NCBI GenBank assembly: GCA_905214615.1 | Contig: CAJMMX010000015.1 | Coordinates: 1 to 36,389 of the forward strand | Reading direction: 5' to 3' | DNA from: an uncultured bacterium | GTDB taxonomy: Bacteria; Actinomycetota; Coriobacteriia; Coriobacteriales; Coriobacteriaceae | Length of the DNA: 36,389 nucleotides | Shown: positions 7,521 to 16,433 of the stretch, one piece after another | How the letters are laid out: every line of letters begins with the position of its first letter | Numbering within the stretch: position 1 is the stretch's first letter | Notes under the pieces: generated by a model | Told to the model about the DNA's origin: nothing | Seen by the model: the letters and a program-made list of their open reading frames with translations, nothing else | Database searches by the model: none | Made by a program: the position numbers and the translations under genes

Positions 7521-10187
7521 ATGACACCTCTCGCAAAGCGACTCCCGCGCGAGCTGCGCCACAATATCGGCAAGTACCTGGGCATCTTTTTGCTTATGTG
7601 CGGGAGCATCGCTCTCACCTCGGGCTTTTTGCTCGCGGCGCATTCCATCGGTTGCCTTATCGACGACATGCGCGATGCGTACACGATTGAGGACGGCCGC
7701 GTGACCACCTCCTTCGAGGCTACCGACGACCAGCTCAAGGCAGCCGAGGATGCAGCCGACGACGTCGGCGGCGTCACGCTCTACAAGAATTTCTCCATCG
7801 ACGCCATCATCAAAAAGACCGCCGGCGACGACGGCACCAAGCGCACGTTGCGCACCTATGCGCACCGCACCAAGGTCGATATCGCGTCCTACTGCGAAGG
7901 CAAGCAGCCCAAGACGGACGATGAGGTGGCTATCGACCGAGTTTTTGCCACCAACAACGACCTTGTCGTGGGCGATAAGGTTGAGCTTGAGGGCCGCACC
8001 TACACCATCTGCGGCATCATGACCCAGCCCGATAGCCAGGCGCTGTTCCTCAACAATTCGGACTTTACGGTGAACACCATCACCTATGGTGTGGCCGAGG
8101 TCACCGACGCCGGCTTTGCCGCGCTCGAGGATGCCGGTGGTGCACCTGCCTACACCTACTCCTTTGCTTTTACCGATCGCGACCTCCCCACCGCGGATCG
8201 CATCGATGCGGAGCAGGATATGGTCGAGGCGCTGACCGATGCCGATGCGCGCGTGGACGATCTGATCGACGCCGATTCCAACCAGGGTATTGGCTACGCG
8301 CGCGACGACGTCGACGGCGACTCCATGATGTGGATGACGCTGCTCAACATTATCATCGTGATCATGGCGTTCGTCTTTGTGGTCCTTACCGACGCCACCA
8401 TCGAGGAGGAGAGCGCCATCATTGGCACGCTGCTCGCCAGCGGCTATCGCCGCCGCGAGATCGTGCTGCACTACCTGGCACTTCCCGCCATCGTGGGCGT
8501 GGTCGCGGCGCTTTTGGGCACCGCGCTCGGCGTCGCGTTCTTTACCGAGCCCATGCGCGGCCTCTATTACGGTTCGTACAGCCTGCCTCCCTTCCAGGTG
8601 TACTGGAGCTGGGAGATTTTTGTGAAGTGCGCCGTGGTTCCCGCTGCCGCGCTCATCCTCATCACGCTGGTGGGCCTGCTTCGCAAGATGGGCAAGACGC
8701 CGTTGCAGTTCCTTCGTCACGAGGCGAGCGGCAAATCGGGCACCAAGCGCGGCCTGCAGCTGCCGGAGCGCATGGGCTTTGTCTCGCGCTTTCGCCTGCG
8801 CATCTTCCTGCGCAACCTGGGCAACTTCGCCACGCTCTTCGTGGGCATTGCGTTTGCCTCGCTGCTGCTGCTCTTTGGCCTGGCGATCCTGCCCACGATG
8901 ACGCACTATGCGGACAACCTGGAGACAAGCCTGGTCGCCGAGCACCAGTACACGCTCAAGGCTCCGCTAGAGCTTGAGGGTACTGCCGAGGAGCGCGGGC
9001 AGTGGGCGGCGCTCGAGCGCTTGCAGTCGATTGACGGCGCGCTGCTCTCCGCCGCCCAGGATGCCGATGACGAGCTTGACGACGCGGCCGATGCGGCGCA
9101 GACGGCAGCCGATGCCGCGACCGCATCTCCGTCTGCCGAGAGCCTGGCCGCGGCGCAGGACGCGCTCGCCAAGGTCCAGGACAAGAAAGATGCGCTTTAT
9201 GCGCGCCTCGATGACCTTGCCGATGCCCTCGGCTGCGACCGCGATGAGGCCATCGACCTGATCGACAAGGCCTCTAAGATCGACACCGACAACGACGACA
9301 TTCACCCGATCAACACGACCGACAACGGCGCGGGCGCAATCGCGCAGGCCGAGAAATATGCCGTTTACCAGCTGCAATACGACCGCGGCGAGGGAAACGG
9401 CACAGAGGCCATCTCTGTCTACGGCATTTCATCTCATTCGCGCTATTGGAAAGACCTCAACGTCGGCGACGGGCGCGTCGTCTTTGGCGGCGGTCTGCTC
9501 GATAAGTTTGGCTGGAGCGAGGGCCAGAAGGTCGAGCTTCGCGACAAGTACGAGGCTCGGGATTATTCTCTTGAGTACGCGGGTAAGGACTGCATCTGGG
9601 GTTCAAAGTCGGACATGAATATCTATATGAGCATCGATGACTTTAACGAGCTGTTCGGCAACGACGCCGCCTACTTTAACGGCTATGTGAGCGACGAGAA
9701 GCTCGACCTCGATGCTCGTTACTTTGCCGGTGACACCACGCCCGACGACATGCGCGCCGTGGGTGACCAGTTCATCGGCATGATGAGCAAAATGATCGGC
9801 ATGATGGTCGGGCTCGCGGTGTTTATCTTCCTGCTGTTTATGTACCTGCTGACCAAGGCGGTGATCGACCACAGCGCCCGTTCGATCAGCTACATGAAAG
9901 TCTTTGGCTATCGCGATAGCGAGATCTCGCATCTGTACATCCGCTCGATCACGCTGTGCGTGGCGGCGTCGCTCGTGCTGAGCCTGCCGGTCATTATTGG
10001 CTCGCTCACGGCCATCTTCCGCTCGATGCTGCTCGCCTACAACGGCAATATCGAGATCTACGTGCCCGCTTGGTCCATGGCTGCATGCATCGGCATCGGC
10101 TTTGCGACCTACCTGGTCGTGGCGCTGCTGCACACGCGCTCTATCAAGCGCGTCAGCCTGGCCGAAGCCCTCAAGGTGCAGGAGTAG
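7521..10187 (+). CDS. FtsX-like ABC permease with two FtsX domains and a coiled-coil insert
   Basis: This 888-residue permease has a first helix (about 18-40) and a MacB-type extracytoplasmic domain. A three-helix FtsX unit follows (269-290, 322-342, 367-388). A helix at 432-457 leads into a second large extracytoplasmic region, and a final FtsX unit closes the protein (754-783, 809-833, 853-875). An Ala/Asp-rich, predicted coiled-coil segment (about 507-597) lies inside the second extracytoplasmic region. I prefer the ATG at 7521 to an in-frame TTG at 7506, which overlaps the ATPase stop. Such pairs act in cell-envelope or antimicrobial-peptide functions; no sensor kinase lies beside this one. 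Confidence 0.88.
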   Translation: MTPLAKRLPRELRHNIGKYLGIFLLMCGSIALTSGFLLAAHSIGCLIDDMRDAYTIEDGRVTTSFEATDDQLKAAEDAADDVGGVTLYKNFSIDAIIKKTAGDDGTKRTLRTYAHRTKVDIASYCEGKQPKTDDEVAIDRVFATNNDLVVGDKVELEGRTYTICGIMTQPDSQALFLNNSDFTVNTITYGVAEVTDAGFAALEDAGGAPAYTYSFAFTDRDLPTADRIDAEQDMVEALTDADARVDDLIDADSNQGIGYARDDVDGDSMMWMTLLNIIIVIMAFVFVVLTDATIEEESAIIGTLLASGYRRREIVLHYLALPAIVGVVAALLGTALGVAFFTEPMRGLYYGSYSLPPFQVYWSWEIFVKCAVVPAAALILITLVGLLRKMGKTPLQFLRHEASGKSGTKRGLQLPERMGFVSRFRLRIFLRNLGNFATLFVGIAFASLLLLFGLAILPTMTHYADNLETSLVAEHQYTLKAPLELEGTAEERGQWAALERLQSIDGALLSAAQDADDELDDAADAAQTAADAATASPSAESLAAAQDALAKVQDKKDALYARLDDLADALGCDRDEAIDLIDKASKIDTDNDDIHPINTTDNGAGAIAQAEKYAVYQLQYDRGEGNGTEAISVYGISSHSRYWKDLNVGDGRVVFGGGLLDKFGWSEGQKVELRDKYEARDYSLEYAGKDCIWGSKSDMNIYMSIDDFNELFGNDAAYFNGYVSDEKLDLDARYFAGDTTPDDMRAVGDQFIGMMSKMIGMMVGLAVFIFLLFMYLLTKAVIDHSARSISYMKVFGYRDSEISHLYIRSITLCVAASLVLSLPVIIGSLTAIFRSMLLAYNGNIEIYVPAWSMAACIGIGFATYLVVALLHTRSIKRVSLAEALKVQE

Positions 10188-10192
10188 TCATT

Positions 10193-10294
10193 GGGGACGT
10201 TCTTAAACGACTAGTCGTTGGGGACAGTCTTTGCCGGATCGCCGGCTCGCTGGCCGGGCGGCAAGCACTCATTTAAGTCTGTCCCCAATGAGTG
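10193..10294. repeat. Second cluster of GGGGAC-type repeats
   Basis: Directly after the permease stop, this is a shorter relative of the 6469-6692 cluster: the same GGGGACGTTCTTAAACGAC unit (10193-10213), then TTGGGGACAGTCTTTGCC, a GC-rich imperfect hairpin, and an inverted copy of the CATTGGGGACAGACTTAAATG unit ending near 10294. It may serve as the operon's transcription end. Confidence 0.8.
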
Positions 10295-10315
10295 CCTAAC
10301 GACTCGGTGTTGTGC

Positions 10316-10346
10316 TTGACTTCGACCCCGCTTTAACGGGTACCAT
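10316..10346 (+). promoter_or_regulatory. Probable sigma-70-type promoter of the DUF362 gene
   Basis: TTGACT (10316-10321) and TACCAT (10341-10346) are 19 bp apart. The spacing is long, so confidence is moderate. Transcription would give a leader of about 35 nt that carries GAGGGGATAG before the ATG. Confidence 0.4.
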
Positions 10347-10388
10347 CCTCTATGTCTGTAACGCCATATAGACCGAGGGGATAGATCT

Positions 10389-11594
10389 ATGACCGCAACC
10401 GCACCCGCAGCACCGGCAAAGGTGTACTTCACCAACCTGCGCACGCATGCTCGCGAGAGCCAACTCGACAAGCTCAAGCGCCTCATCCGTCGCGCCGGTA
10501 TTGAGCAGATCGACTTTGAGAACAAGTTCGTCGCCATTAAGATTCACTTTGGCGAGCTGGGCAACCTGAGCTTTTTGCGCCCCAACTACGCCCGCGCCGT
10601 CGCGGATGTCGTGAAGGAGCTGGGCGGCAAGCCCTTCCTCACCGACTGCAACACGCTCTATGTGGGTAGCCGCAAAAATGCGCTCGAGCACATCGACACC
10701 GCCTACCAGAACGGCTTTACCCCGTACGCCACGGGCTGCCAGATCATCATCGCCGACGGCCTCAAGGGCACCGACGAGGCGCTCGTCCCGGTCGAGGGCG
10801 GCGAGTACGTGCGCGAGGCAAAGATCGGCCAGGCACTCATGGATGCCGACATCGTGATTAGCCTCACCCACTTTAAGGGCCATGAGCAGGCCGGCTTTGG
10901 CGGTGCCATGAAGAACCTGGGTATGGGCGGCGGTAGCCGTGCCGGCAAGATGGAGCAGCACGCCGCTGGCAAGCCGAGCGTCGATACCACCAACTGCGTT
11001 GGCTGCCGTGCCTGCGAGAAGATATGCGCGCACAGCGCCATCACGTTTGACGGTACGCGTGAGCGCGAGCTTGCCAACGGCAGCACTCGCACGGTTCACG
11101 TGGCTGCCATCGACCGCGATCGCTGCGTGGGCTGCGGACGCTGCATTGCGGCGTGCAACCAGGACTGCATCAAGCCCGACTATGATGCCGCGGCCGACGT
11201 ACTCAACTACAAGATCGCTGAGTACACCAAGGCCATCGTCGACGGCCGCCCGAGCTTCCACATCTCGCTCGCCATGGACATCAGCCCCAACTGCGACTGC
11301 CATCCCGAGAATGACACGCCCATCGTCAACGACATCGGCATGTTCGCGAGCTTCGACCCGGTCGCCATCGACCAGGCCTGCGCCGACGCCGTCCTGGCGT
11401 CCGAGCTGCTGCCTAACACCGAGCTTACCGACAGCGCGGCCAAGATGGAGCATAATCACGAGCATCTGGAGGGCGAGCAGGCCAAGGATCCCTTCTGCAT
11501 CACGCATCCCGACACCGACTGGCGCGCGTGCATCGCGCATGCCGAGAAGATCGGCCTGGGCACGAGCAAGTACGAGCTCATCGAGGTCAAATAG
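10389..11594 (+). CDS. DUF362 domain protein with two 4Fe-4S clusters
   Basis: This 401-residue cytoplasmic iron-sulfur protein has an N-terminal DUF362 region (about 10-190, including the Gly-rich FGGAMKNLGMGGG). A ferredoxin-like pair of cluster motifs follows: C203-x2-C206-x2-C209-x3-C213 and C246-x2-C249-x2-C252-x3-C256. An extra cysteine (C260) lies after the second motif. The DUF362 fold resumes after it (NCDCHPEND, FDPVAIDQA). Family members are often annotated as ferredoxins or possible electron-transfer proteins in anaerobes; no reaction is established. The gene stands alone, with its own promoter and terminator. Confidence 0.9.
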   Translation: MTATAPAAPAKVYFTNLRTHARESQLDKLKRLIRRAGIEQIDFENKFVAIKIHFGELGNLSFLRPNYARAVADVVKELGGKPFLTDCNTLYVGSRKNALEHIDTAYQNGFTPYATGCQIIIADGLKGTDEALVPVEGGEYVREAKIGQALMDADIVISLTHFKGHEQAGFGGAMKNLGMGGGSRAGKMEQHAAGKPSVDTTNCVGCRACEKICAHSAITFDGTRERELANGSTRTVHVAAIDRDRCVGCGRCIAACNQDCIKPDYDAAADVLNYKIAEYTKAIVDGRPSFHISLAMDISPNCDCHPENDTPIVNDIGMFASFDPVAIDQACADAVLASELLPNTELTDSAAKMEHNHEHLEGEQAKDPFCITHPDTDWRACIAHAEKIGLGTSKYELIEVK

Positions 11595-11641
11595 CGCCTA
11601 GCTATTGGACATATCAAGCGCTTTTGTAGCGCAACGTTAGT

Positions 11642-11681
11642 AAAAACCGCCCGTGAGCACAGCGCCCACGGGCGGCTTTTT
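11642..11681. terminator. Bidirectional terminator between convergent genes
   Basis: A 9-bp stem (11647-11655 with 11667-11675) is flanked by AAAAA on the left and CTTTTT on the right. It can therefore end both the plus-strand DUF362 transcript and the minus-strand hydrolase transcript. Confidence 0.85.
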
Positions 11682-11725
11682 GGAAGTGCTAGGGGCCAGA
11701 TAGACCAGTAAACCGTACTATTTGC

Positions 11726-12691
11726 TTAAAAATTCTTGTCGAGGAAGTCGTCGACCGTGTTCCAGTAGAGCTCGGGGTCAACTTGCGCGCTCTTGGCGTG
11801 GGTGGCGCCGTGGATAGTGAGCTTCTGTTTAACCTTGCTGGCGCACGCGTCGTAGTTTTGGTCGAGCATGTCGTACGGCACAAAGGTGTCCTGGTCGCCG
11901 TGGATAAACAGCATGGGAACCGTCGCGTGTTCGAGTTGGTTCACACTGCTCGCCTTATGAAAGTCGTAGCCTGCGCGCACGTTGCACACTAAGTTTGCTA
12001 CATCGAGCAAGGGAAAGCTGGGCAGGCCGAACACGTCCTTGAGCTGCAGAGAAAACTCGTCCCAAACACTCGTATAACCACAGTCCTCGATAATGCATTT
12101 CACGTTTGCGGGCAGAGATTCCCCCGCGACGTCCATGGCGGTTGCCGCACCCATCGACTCGCCAAAGACCAGGATGCGCGCCTCGGGGTCAGCCTGAACG
12201 ATTCGCTCGATCCATGCGACGACATCGAGCCGCTCGGGCCAGCCCATGCCGATATAGTCGCCGCCGGAGCGCTCGTGGGCACGGGCGGCAGGCGCGAGCA
12301 CGTTCATGCCGCGGTCATGGAATCGTTTGGCGTATCGGGCCATACCGATGGGCTCATCGGTGTATCCGTGTAGGCAGATAGCGTAATTGTGCGTGCTCTC
12401 TGGGGCGGCAAAATACCAAGCGGCAAGTTCGGTTCCGTCATCTGCGGTGAGGCTGCTGCTCTCGCGGTTCTCTTTAAACCATGCCCGCGCCTCGGTTCCC
12501 TCGGCATCCGGCTGCTCACTTTCTTTGTCGTCCTTGCCGTCCTGCATCATCTTCATGGTGTATGGCGCGCGGGGATTCAGCGCGAAGTCAAACAGAAAGT
12601 TGCCGGCAAATCCGAGCAGTGCAATGACAACCACCAGTGCAACGATGCCGGCTATCTTGAGCTTTCGATGGGAATGTGCGTTTTGAGCCAT
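11726..12691 (-). CDS. Membrane-anchored alpha/beta hydrolase
   Basis: This 321-residue serine hydrolase has one N-terminal hydrophobic segment (about 13-35), probably an uncleaved anchor. The catalytic domain shows the oxyanion-region motif LHGY (107-110), nucleophile S179 in GESMG, acid D268 in HGDQD, and base H298 in HGATH. It resembles the YqkD/BEM46-like family of extracellular-facing hydrolases; the substrate is unknown. GGAGAAT precedes the ATG at good spacing. The gene is monocistronic, facing the DUF362 gene, with its own promoter. Confidence 0.88.
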   Translation of the reverse strand: MAQNAHSHRKLKIAGIVALVVVIALLGFAGNFLFDFALNPRAPYTMKMMQDGKDDKESEQPDAEGTEARAWFKENRESSSLTADDGTELAAWYFAAPESTHNYAICLHGYTDEPIGMARYAKRFHDRGMNVLAPAARAHERSGGDYIGMGWPERLDVVAWIERIVQADPEARILVFGESMGAATAMDVAGESLPANVKCIIEDCGYTSVWDEFSLQLKDVFGLPSFPLLDVANLVCNVRAGYDFHKASSVNQLEHATVPMLFIHGDQDTFVPYDMLDQNYDACASKVKQKLTIHGATHAKSAQVDPELYWNTVDDFLDKNF

Positions 12692-12740
12692 GCGGTATTC
12701 TCCTATAACATGTTAATACATCAACATTTAAAACAAGCGC

Positions 12741-12769
12741 ATTATGGATGTTCGCCGTTGATGCGTCAA
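12741..12769 (-). promoter_or_regulatory. Promoter of the alpha/beta hydrolase gene
   Basis: On the minus strand, TTGACG (12769-12764) and CATAAT (12746-12741) are 17 bp apart. The -35 lies inside the near-palindrome GTTGACGCATCAAC, and a partial palindrome ATGTTGATGTATTAACAT lies downstream. Either could bind a repressor. Confidence 0.55.
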
Positions 12770-12877
12770 CAAGCAAAGAATGGGTAAACAAAGGGACACG
12801 TATGGTGCAAATTTCGCACGTACCCAGACGCTTTGATATAGTGTTGAGAACTCTTTACATTGGAGGATGTAACCGGC

Positions 12878-13561
12878 ATGTCCGATTCGAGCGACAGTTC
12901 TAAGCCGCGACCCAAGACCGCGGCCGTTCCACACTACACGGTGGGCGAGGAGATCATGAACTCCGTCACCCATGGTGTCGGCTGCCTGCTGGGTATCGCG
13001 GGCCTGGTGCTCCTGATCGTATTCGCTGCCCTGCGCGGCGGAGGCCCGGCCCACATGGCCGCGGCGATTGTCTATGGCGTCAGTATCATCCTCGAATACT
13101 TGGCCTCCACGCTCTATCACGCGATTCAGCCCGCGCGCGCCAAGCGCGTGTTTCGCATCATCGACCACAGCTGCATCTACCTGCTCATAGCCGGCAGCTA
13201 TACGCCGTTTTGCCTCATCACGCTCGCAAACGACGGCGGCCCTATGCTGTTCTTTGCCGTGTGGGCCATCGCCATTATCGGCATTGCCCTCGAGTGCTTT
13301 ATGCGCGAGCGTCAACCGCACTGGGTAAGTGGCCTGGTCTATCTGCTGATGGGCTGGCTCGTCGTCTTTAAGCTGCCCGAGCTCGTGTCGCTGCTCAACC
13401 CCGTGGCGCTTGCCCTGCTCGCTGTCGGCGGCGTGTGCTACACCGTGGGCGTGCCGTTCTACATCGCCAAAAACGTGCGCTATCTGCACAGTGTTTTCCA
13501 CTTGTGGGTGCTCGCCGGCAGCATCTTCCAGTTCATGGCGGTGATTCTCTTCGTAATCTAG
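12878..13561 (+). CDS. trhA: Hemolysin III / TrhA family membrane protein (PAQR superfamily)
   Basis: This protein has 227 residues and about seven membrane helices. Family motifs are present: EEIMNSVTHGVG at the N-terminus, STLYHAI and IDHSCIYLLIAGSYTPF after helix 2, and HSVFHLWVLAGS before the last helix. The His residues in these motifs are the presumed metal ligands of this hydrolase-like family. Bacterial members are linked to membrane-lipid and fluidity homeostasis; the haemolysin name is historical. I chose the ATG at 12878. GGAGG lies 11 nt upstream, and the in-frame TTG at 12860 precedes that ribosome site. Confidence 0.92.
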   Translation: MSDSSDSSKPRPKTAAVPHYTVGEEIMNSVTHGVGCLLGIAGLVLLIVFAALRGGGPAHMAAAIVYGVSIILEYLASTLYHAIQPARAKRVFRIIDHSCIYLLIAGSYTPFCLITLANDGGPMLFFAVWAIAIIGIALECFMRERQPHWVSGLVYLLMGWLVVFKLPELVSLLNPVALALLAVGGVCYTVGVPFYIAKNVRYLHSVFHLWVLAGSIFQFMAVILFVI

Positions 13562-13675
13562 CGATCGCGTCTGTGCCCGCGGACCTATCCAAGCGGCCGC
13601 CGGGCGCAACTGCCCTATCCGTCACCTACGCTTACTACCCAACGTCCCGAATCTTGGAGGTTCGAGAAACTCCCG

Positions 13676-15049
13676 ATGGACATAACCATCTCCCTTATCA
13701 CCACCCTCGTTTTGACCCTCATCAACGGCTACTTCTCTATGTCCGAGATGGCTCTCACCACGGCTAAGCGCGCCGTGTTGGAGCACGATGCCGAGGAGGG
13801 CGATAAACGCGCCGAGCGCGCCGTCCAGCTCGCCGCCGATTCCGACCAGCTGCTCGCCACCATCCAGGTCGCCATCACGCTCGTGGGCTTTGCCTCGTCC
13901 GCCGTCGCCTCGACGAGCCTGTCCGACCCGCTCGCCACGTGGCTCATGAGCTTTGGCATCGCGCCGCTCTCCGCCATCGCGCGCGGCCTGGCGCCGGTCA
14001 TCATCACCGTCGCGGTCGCCTTTGTGTCCATCGTGATCGGCGAGCTCGTGCCCAAGCGCATCGGCCTCGCTAACGCCGAGGGCGTATCCAAGCAGGTTGT
14101 GGGACCGCTCTCCGTGTTCCAAAAGATCGCCCGCCCGCTCGTGTGGCTGACCGGCGCCTGCTCCGACGGCCTGGCCCGCATCCTGCGCATCAAGAGCGCC
14201 GACGACCGCCAGAACGTCTCGGAGGAAGAGATCAAGTACATGGTCTCGGAGCAGGACGACCTGCTCGACGAGGAAAAGCGCATGATCCACGAGATCTTCG
14301 ACCTGGGCGACACCGTGGCTCGCGAGGTCATGGTGCCGCGCGTGGACACCACCATGTGCGAGGACGACGAGACAGTCGCCGACGTGCTGTCCACCATGCG
14401 CCAGACCGGCTTCAGCCGCATCCCCGTCTATCACGAGGACCCCGACAACGTCGCCGGCATCGCGCACATCAAGGACCTGATCCAGCCCGCGCTCGACGGC
14501 AAGGGCGACCAGCCCATCGCCAGCTTTTTGCGCGACGCCACCTTTGTGCCCGATACCAAGGACATCCTGCCGCTGCTGTCCGAGATGCAGACCTCGCACG
14601 ACCAGATCGTGGTCGTCGTGGACGAGTACGGCGGCACGGCCGGTATCATCACCATCGAAGATATCGTCGAGGAGATCGTCGGCGAGATCGAGGACGAGTT
14701 CGACCCCGACAACAAGTACCTCACGCGCCTTTCGCGCCGCGAGTGGCTTGTTGATGGGCGTTTTTCGTGCGATGACGCGATTGAGCTTGGTTGGCCGCTT
14801 GAGGAAAGCGATGATTATGAGACCATCGCCGGCTGGATTTTGGAGCTTTGCGACTCGGTGCCCGACATCGGAGAGGTGTTTGAGGTCGCGGGGTACAAGT
14901 TTAAAGTGCAGTCGATGCGTGGCCAGCGCATCTCGCTCATTCGCGTGATCGCTCCGGCCGAAACCGATAAGAAGGATTCCGAGTCTTCGGTAGACGAGCC
15001 GACGACGTCGGGTGCGGGCTCTGTGGACTCGCACGATGGCGACGAGTAG
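13676..15049 (+). CDS. CNNM/CorC-type transporter (DUF21-CBS-CBS-CorC_HlyC)
   Basis: This 457-residue protein has a membrane DUF21/CNNM domain (1-175) with NGYFSMSEMALTTAKR (17-32) and GELVPKRIGLANAEG (122-136). Two CBS domains follow (about 219-338, with DEYGGTAGIITIEDIVEEI), then a CorC_HlyC domain (345-427) and an acidic tail. Bacterial CNNM proteins such as MpfA and CorB transport Mg2+ (mainly export) with ATP binding to the CBS pair. Older annotations call it hemolysin. The Shine-Dalgarno GGAGG (13653-13657) lies 15+ nt before the ATG and can pair with CTCCC just upstream of the start, which would shorten or mask it. The small CphA-N-like gene follows after 24 nt. Confidence 0.92.
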   Translation: MDITISLITTLVLTLINGYFSMSEMALTTAKRAVLEHDAEEGDKRAERAVQLAADSDQLLATIQVAITLVGFASSAVASTSLSDPLATWLMSFGIAPLSAIARGLAPVIITVAVAFVSIVIGELVPKRIGLANAEGVSKQVVGPLSVFQKIARPLVWLTGACSDGLARILRIKSADDRQNVSEEEIKYMVSEQDDLLDEEKRMIHEIFDLGDTVAREVMVPRVDTTMCEDDETVADVLSTMRQTGFSRIPVYHEDPDNVAGIAHIKDLIQPALDGKGDQPIASFLRDATFVPDTKDILPLLSEMQTSHDQIVVVVDEYGGTAGIITIEDIVEEIVGEIEDEFDPDNKYLTRLSRREWLVDGRFSCDDAIELGWPLEESDDYETIAGWILELCDSVPDIGEVFEVAGYKFKVQSMRGQRISLIRVIAPAETDKKDSESSVDEPTTSGAGSVDSHDGDE

Positions 15050-15073
15050 GACAAGGAAGAGTAGGGGAGAGTT

Positions 15074-15907
15074 ATGGCAGGCCTGTTCAACATCCTTAAG
15101 GTCACCGTCAGTGAGGACAAGATCTGCGCGCATGTGCTGGTGAACCCCGGCATGCCGCTCATGACCTCGGAGGACATCGAGGCCACGGCGCGCGTGTACT
15201 ACCTGGTGCCCGCGATTGCCAAGCACCTGTGCCTGGGCGATTCCGGCCGCGAGTTCCAGGACTGCATGGGTCAGACCGAGCTCTGCCATCTGCTTGAGCA
15301 TGTGACGGTCGAGCTCATGAACGAGACCGGTCTTGCCGGTAGCATCTCGTGCGGCCGCACGCGCGTAAGCGAGCATGACGAGCGTGTCTTTGAGGTCGAG
15401 CTTTCGTGCCCCGACGACGCACTGGCCATCGGTGCGCTGTCGTCGGCCACCTTTATGATGGACTGGGCGTACCTGCACGCCGACCAGCCTGCCCCCGACG
15501 TGGAAGGCACGGTCGCGGGCCTGCGCAACCTGGTGCTGGGCATGCGCGCCGAGGCCGAGGGCAAGGATCCTCACGAGGCCGTCGCTGCTGCGAACGGCGA
15601 AGATGCTGCCGAGGACGAGGGCGCTGACGAGGGCGATGTGCCGGTCGACGCCGAGCCCGTTGCCGATGCGACCGCCGAGCCCGTTCCCACCGAGCCCCAG
15701 GGCGTCCCCAACTTTGACGACGAGCCCCAGGTGGCGATTGATACCGAGGGCGCGGTTGCCGAGAACCACGAGGCCTCCGCTGCCGTCTTTGGCGGTGCGG
15801 CGACGGTTCCGGCAGGACCTGCGCATGAGGGCGGCCTGCCGCTCGTGGACGGCGCCGGCGAGGACCCGGGTGCCACGGTGGCCATGCCGGCTATGCCTCA
15901 GGAGTAG
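15074..15907 (+). CDS. Stand-alone protein resembling the cyanophycin-synthetase N-terminal domain
   Basis: This 277-residue protein would normally be called hypothetical. Residues 60-130 match from memory the conserved core of the CphA N domain: an HxxEH motif in CHLLEHVTVEL (H72, E75, H76, with E80), then a Gly-rich turn and GRTR (94-97), then VFEVELSCPDDALAIGALSSA, which parallels the strand and helix after GRTR in CphA. The ATP-grasp and Mur-ligase domains of CphA are absent. The last ~115 residues are acidic, Ala/Pro-rich and probably disordered. It follows the CNNM gene by 24 nt with GGGGAGAG before the ATG, so co-transcription is likely. Function is not known. The CphA N domain has a reported cyanophycin-cleaving activity, so a peptidase role is possible. 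Confidence 0.6.
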   Translation: MAGLFNILKVTVSEDKICAHVLVNPGMPLMTSEDIEATARVYYLVPAIAKHLCLGDSGREFQDCMGQTELCHLLEHVTVELMNETGLAGSISCGRTRVSEHDERVFEVELSCPDDALAIGALSSATFMMDWAYLHADQPAPDVEGTVAGLRNLVLGMRAEAEGKDPHEAVAAANGEDAAEDEGADEGDVPVDAEPVADATAEPVPTEPQGVPNFDDEPQVAIDTEGAVAENHEASAAVFGGAATVPAGPAHEGGLPLVDGAGEDPGATVAMPAMPQE

Positions 15908-15986
15908 GCCTACGCGTTTATCACCATCACGTACCTGCGCCTTTGCCGTACGCAGATGAGCGGAGCGGCAAGTGATGCGCTGCGGG

Positions 15987-15992
15987 TATAAT
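15987..15992 (+). promoter_or_regulatory. -10 box upstream of the YtxH gene
   Basis: A perfect TATAAT lies 52 nt before the ATG at 16044. No good -35 is visible at 16-18 bp, so an activator may be needed, or the match may be fortuitous. Confidence 0.4.
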
Positions 15993-16043
15993 GGACAGCA
16001 TTCAAACGGTGGGCACCGACGTGCCCGCAGGAGAGGAATGATC

Positions 16044-16433
16044 ATGGGTAAGACTTTCAGCTTTGTCTCCGGCGCACTTTTTGGTGCTGCTGCCGGCGCT
16101 ATTATCGGTGTTGCTCTGGCCCCGCGCTCGGGCGCCGAGACCCGCGCCATGGCTGCCGATATCGCCAACGACGCCTGGGACAATATGCGCGACACCTACG
16201 AGCACAGCGCCGAGGAGGCCCGTGCCGCGGTGAATGACTTTGGCCCGATGGTCGACGCCAAGACCGACGACCTGCGCGCCAAGGTCGACCTGGCCCGCGA
16301 GCGCATGGACCAGCTGCGCGAGCAGCTCAACGACGCCATTTCGGGCGGCAACGTGACGCCTGCCGCCGACGTCGTGGTCGAGAACGCCGTCGAGGCTGAT
16401 ACCGAGGCCGCGGAGCCCTCGACCGAGGCATAA
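16044..16433 (+). CDS. YtxH domain protein
   Basis: This 129-residue small protein has a Gly/Ala-rich hydrophobic N-terminus (FVSGALFGAAAGAIIGVALAP, about 5-25) followed by RSGAETR, the YtxH family signature. A long helical charged segment follows (about 35-100), then an acidic Ala-rich tail. It is likely a membrane-attached helical protein; YtxH proteins are associated with general stress and envelope responses. I chose the ATG at 16044 because AGGAGAGG sits 7 nt before it; the ATG at 16038 is too close. Its stop codon shares one base with the next gene's ATG (TAATG). Confidence 0.82.
   Translation: MGKTFSFVSGALFGAAAGAIIGVALAPRSGAETRAMAADIANDAWDNMRDTYEHSAEEARAAVNDFGPMVDAKTDDLRAKVDLARERMDQLREQLNDAISGGNVTPAADVVVENAVEADTEAAEPSTEA

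Noticed and set aside
7371..8945. Long minus-strand open frame opposite the FtsX permease
   Set aside because: Antisense shadow of a clear ABC ATPase/permease pair; composition is typical of GC-rich reverse frames.
13622..16195. Very long open frame on the minus strand (about 857 codons)
   Set aside because: It is antisense to three well-supported genes, is low in hydrophobic and rich in His/Arg/Ala as expected from GC-rich shadow frames, and has no domain.
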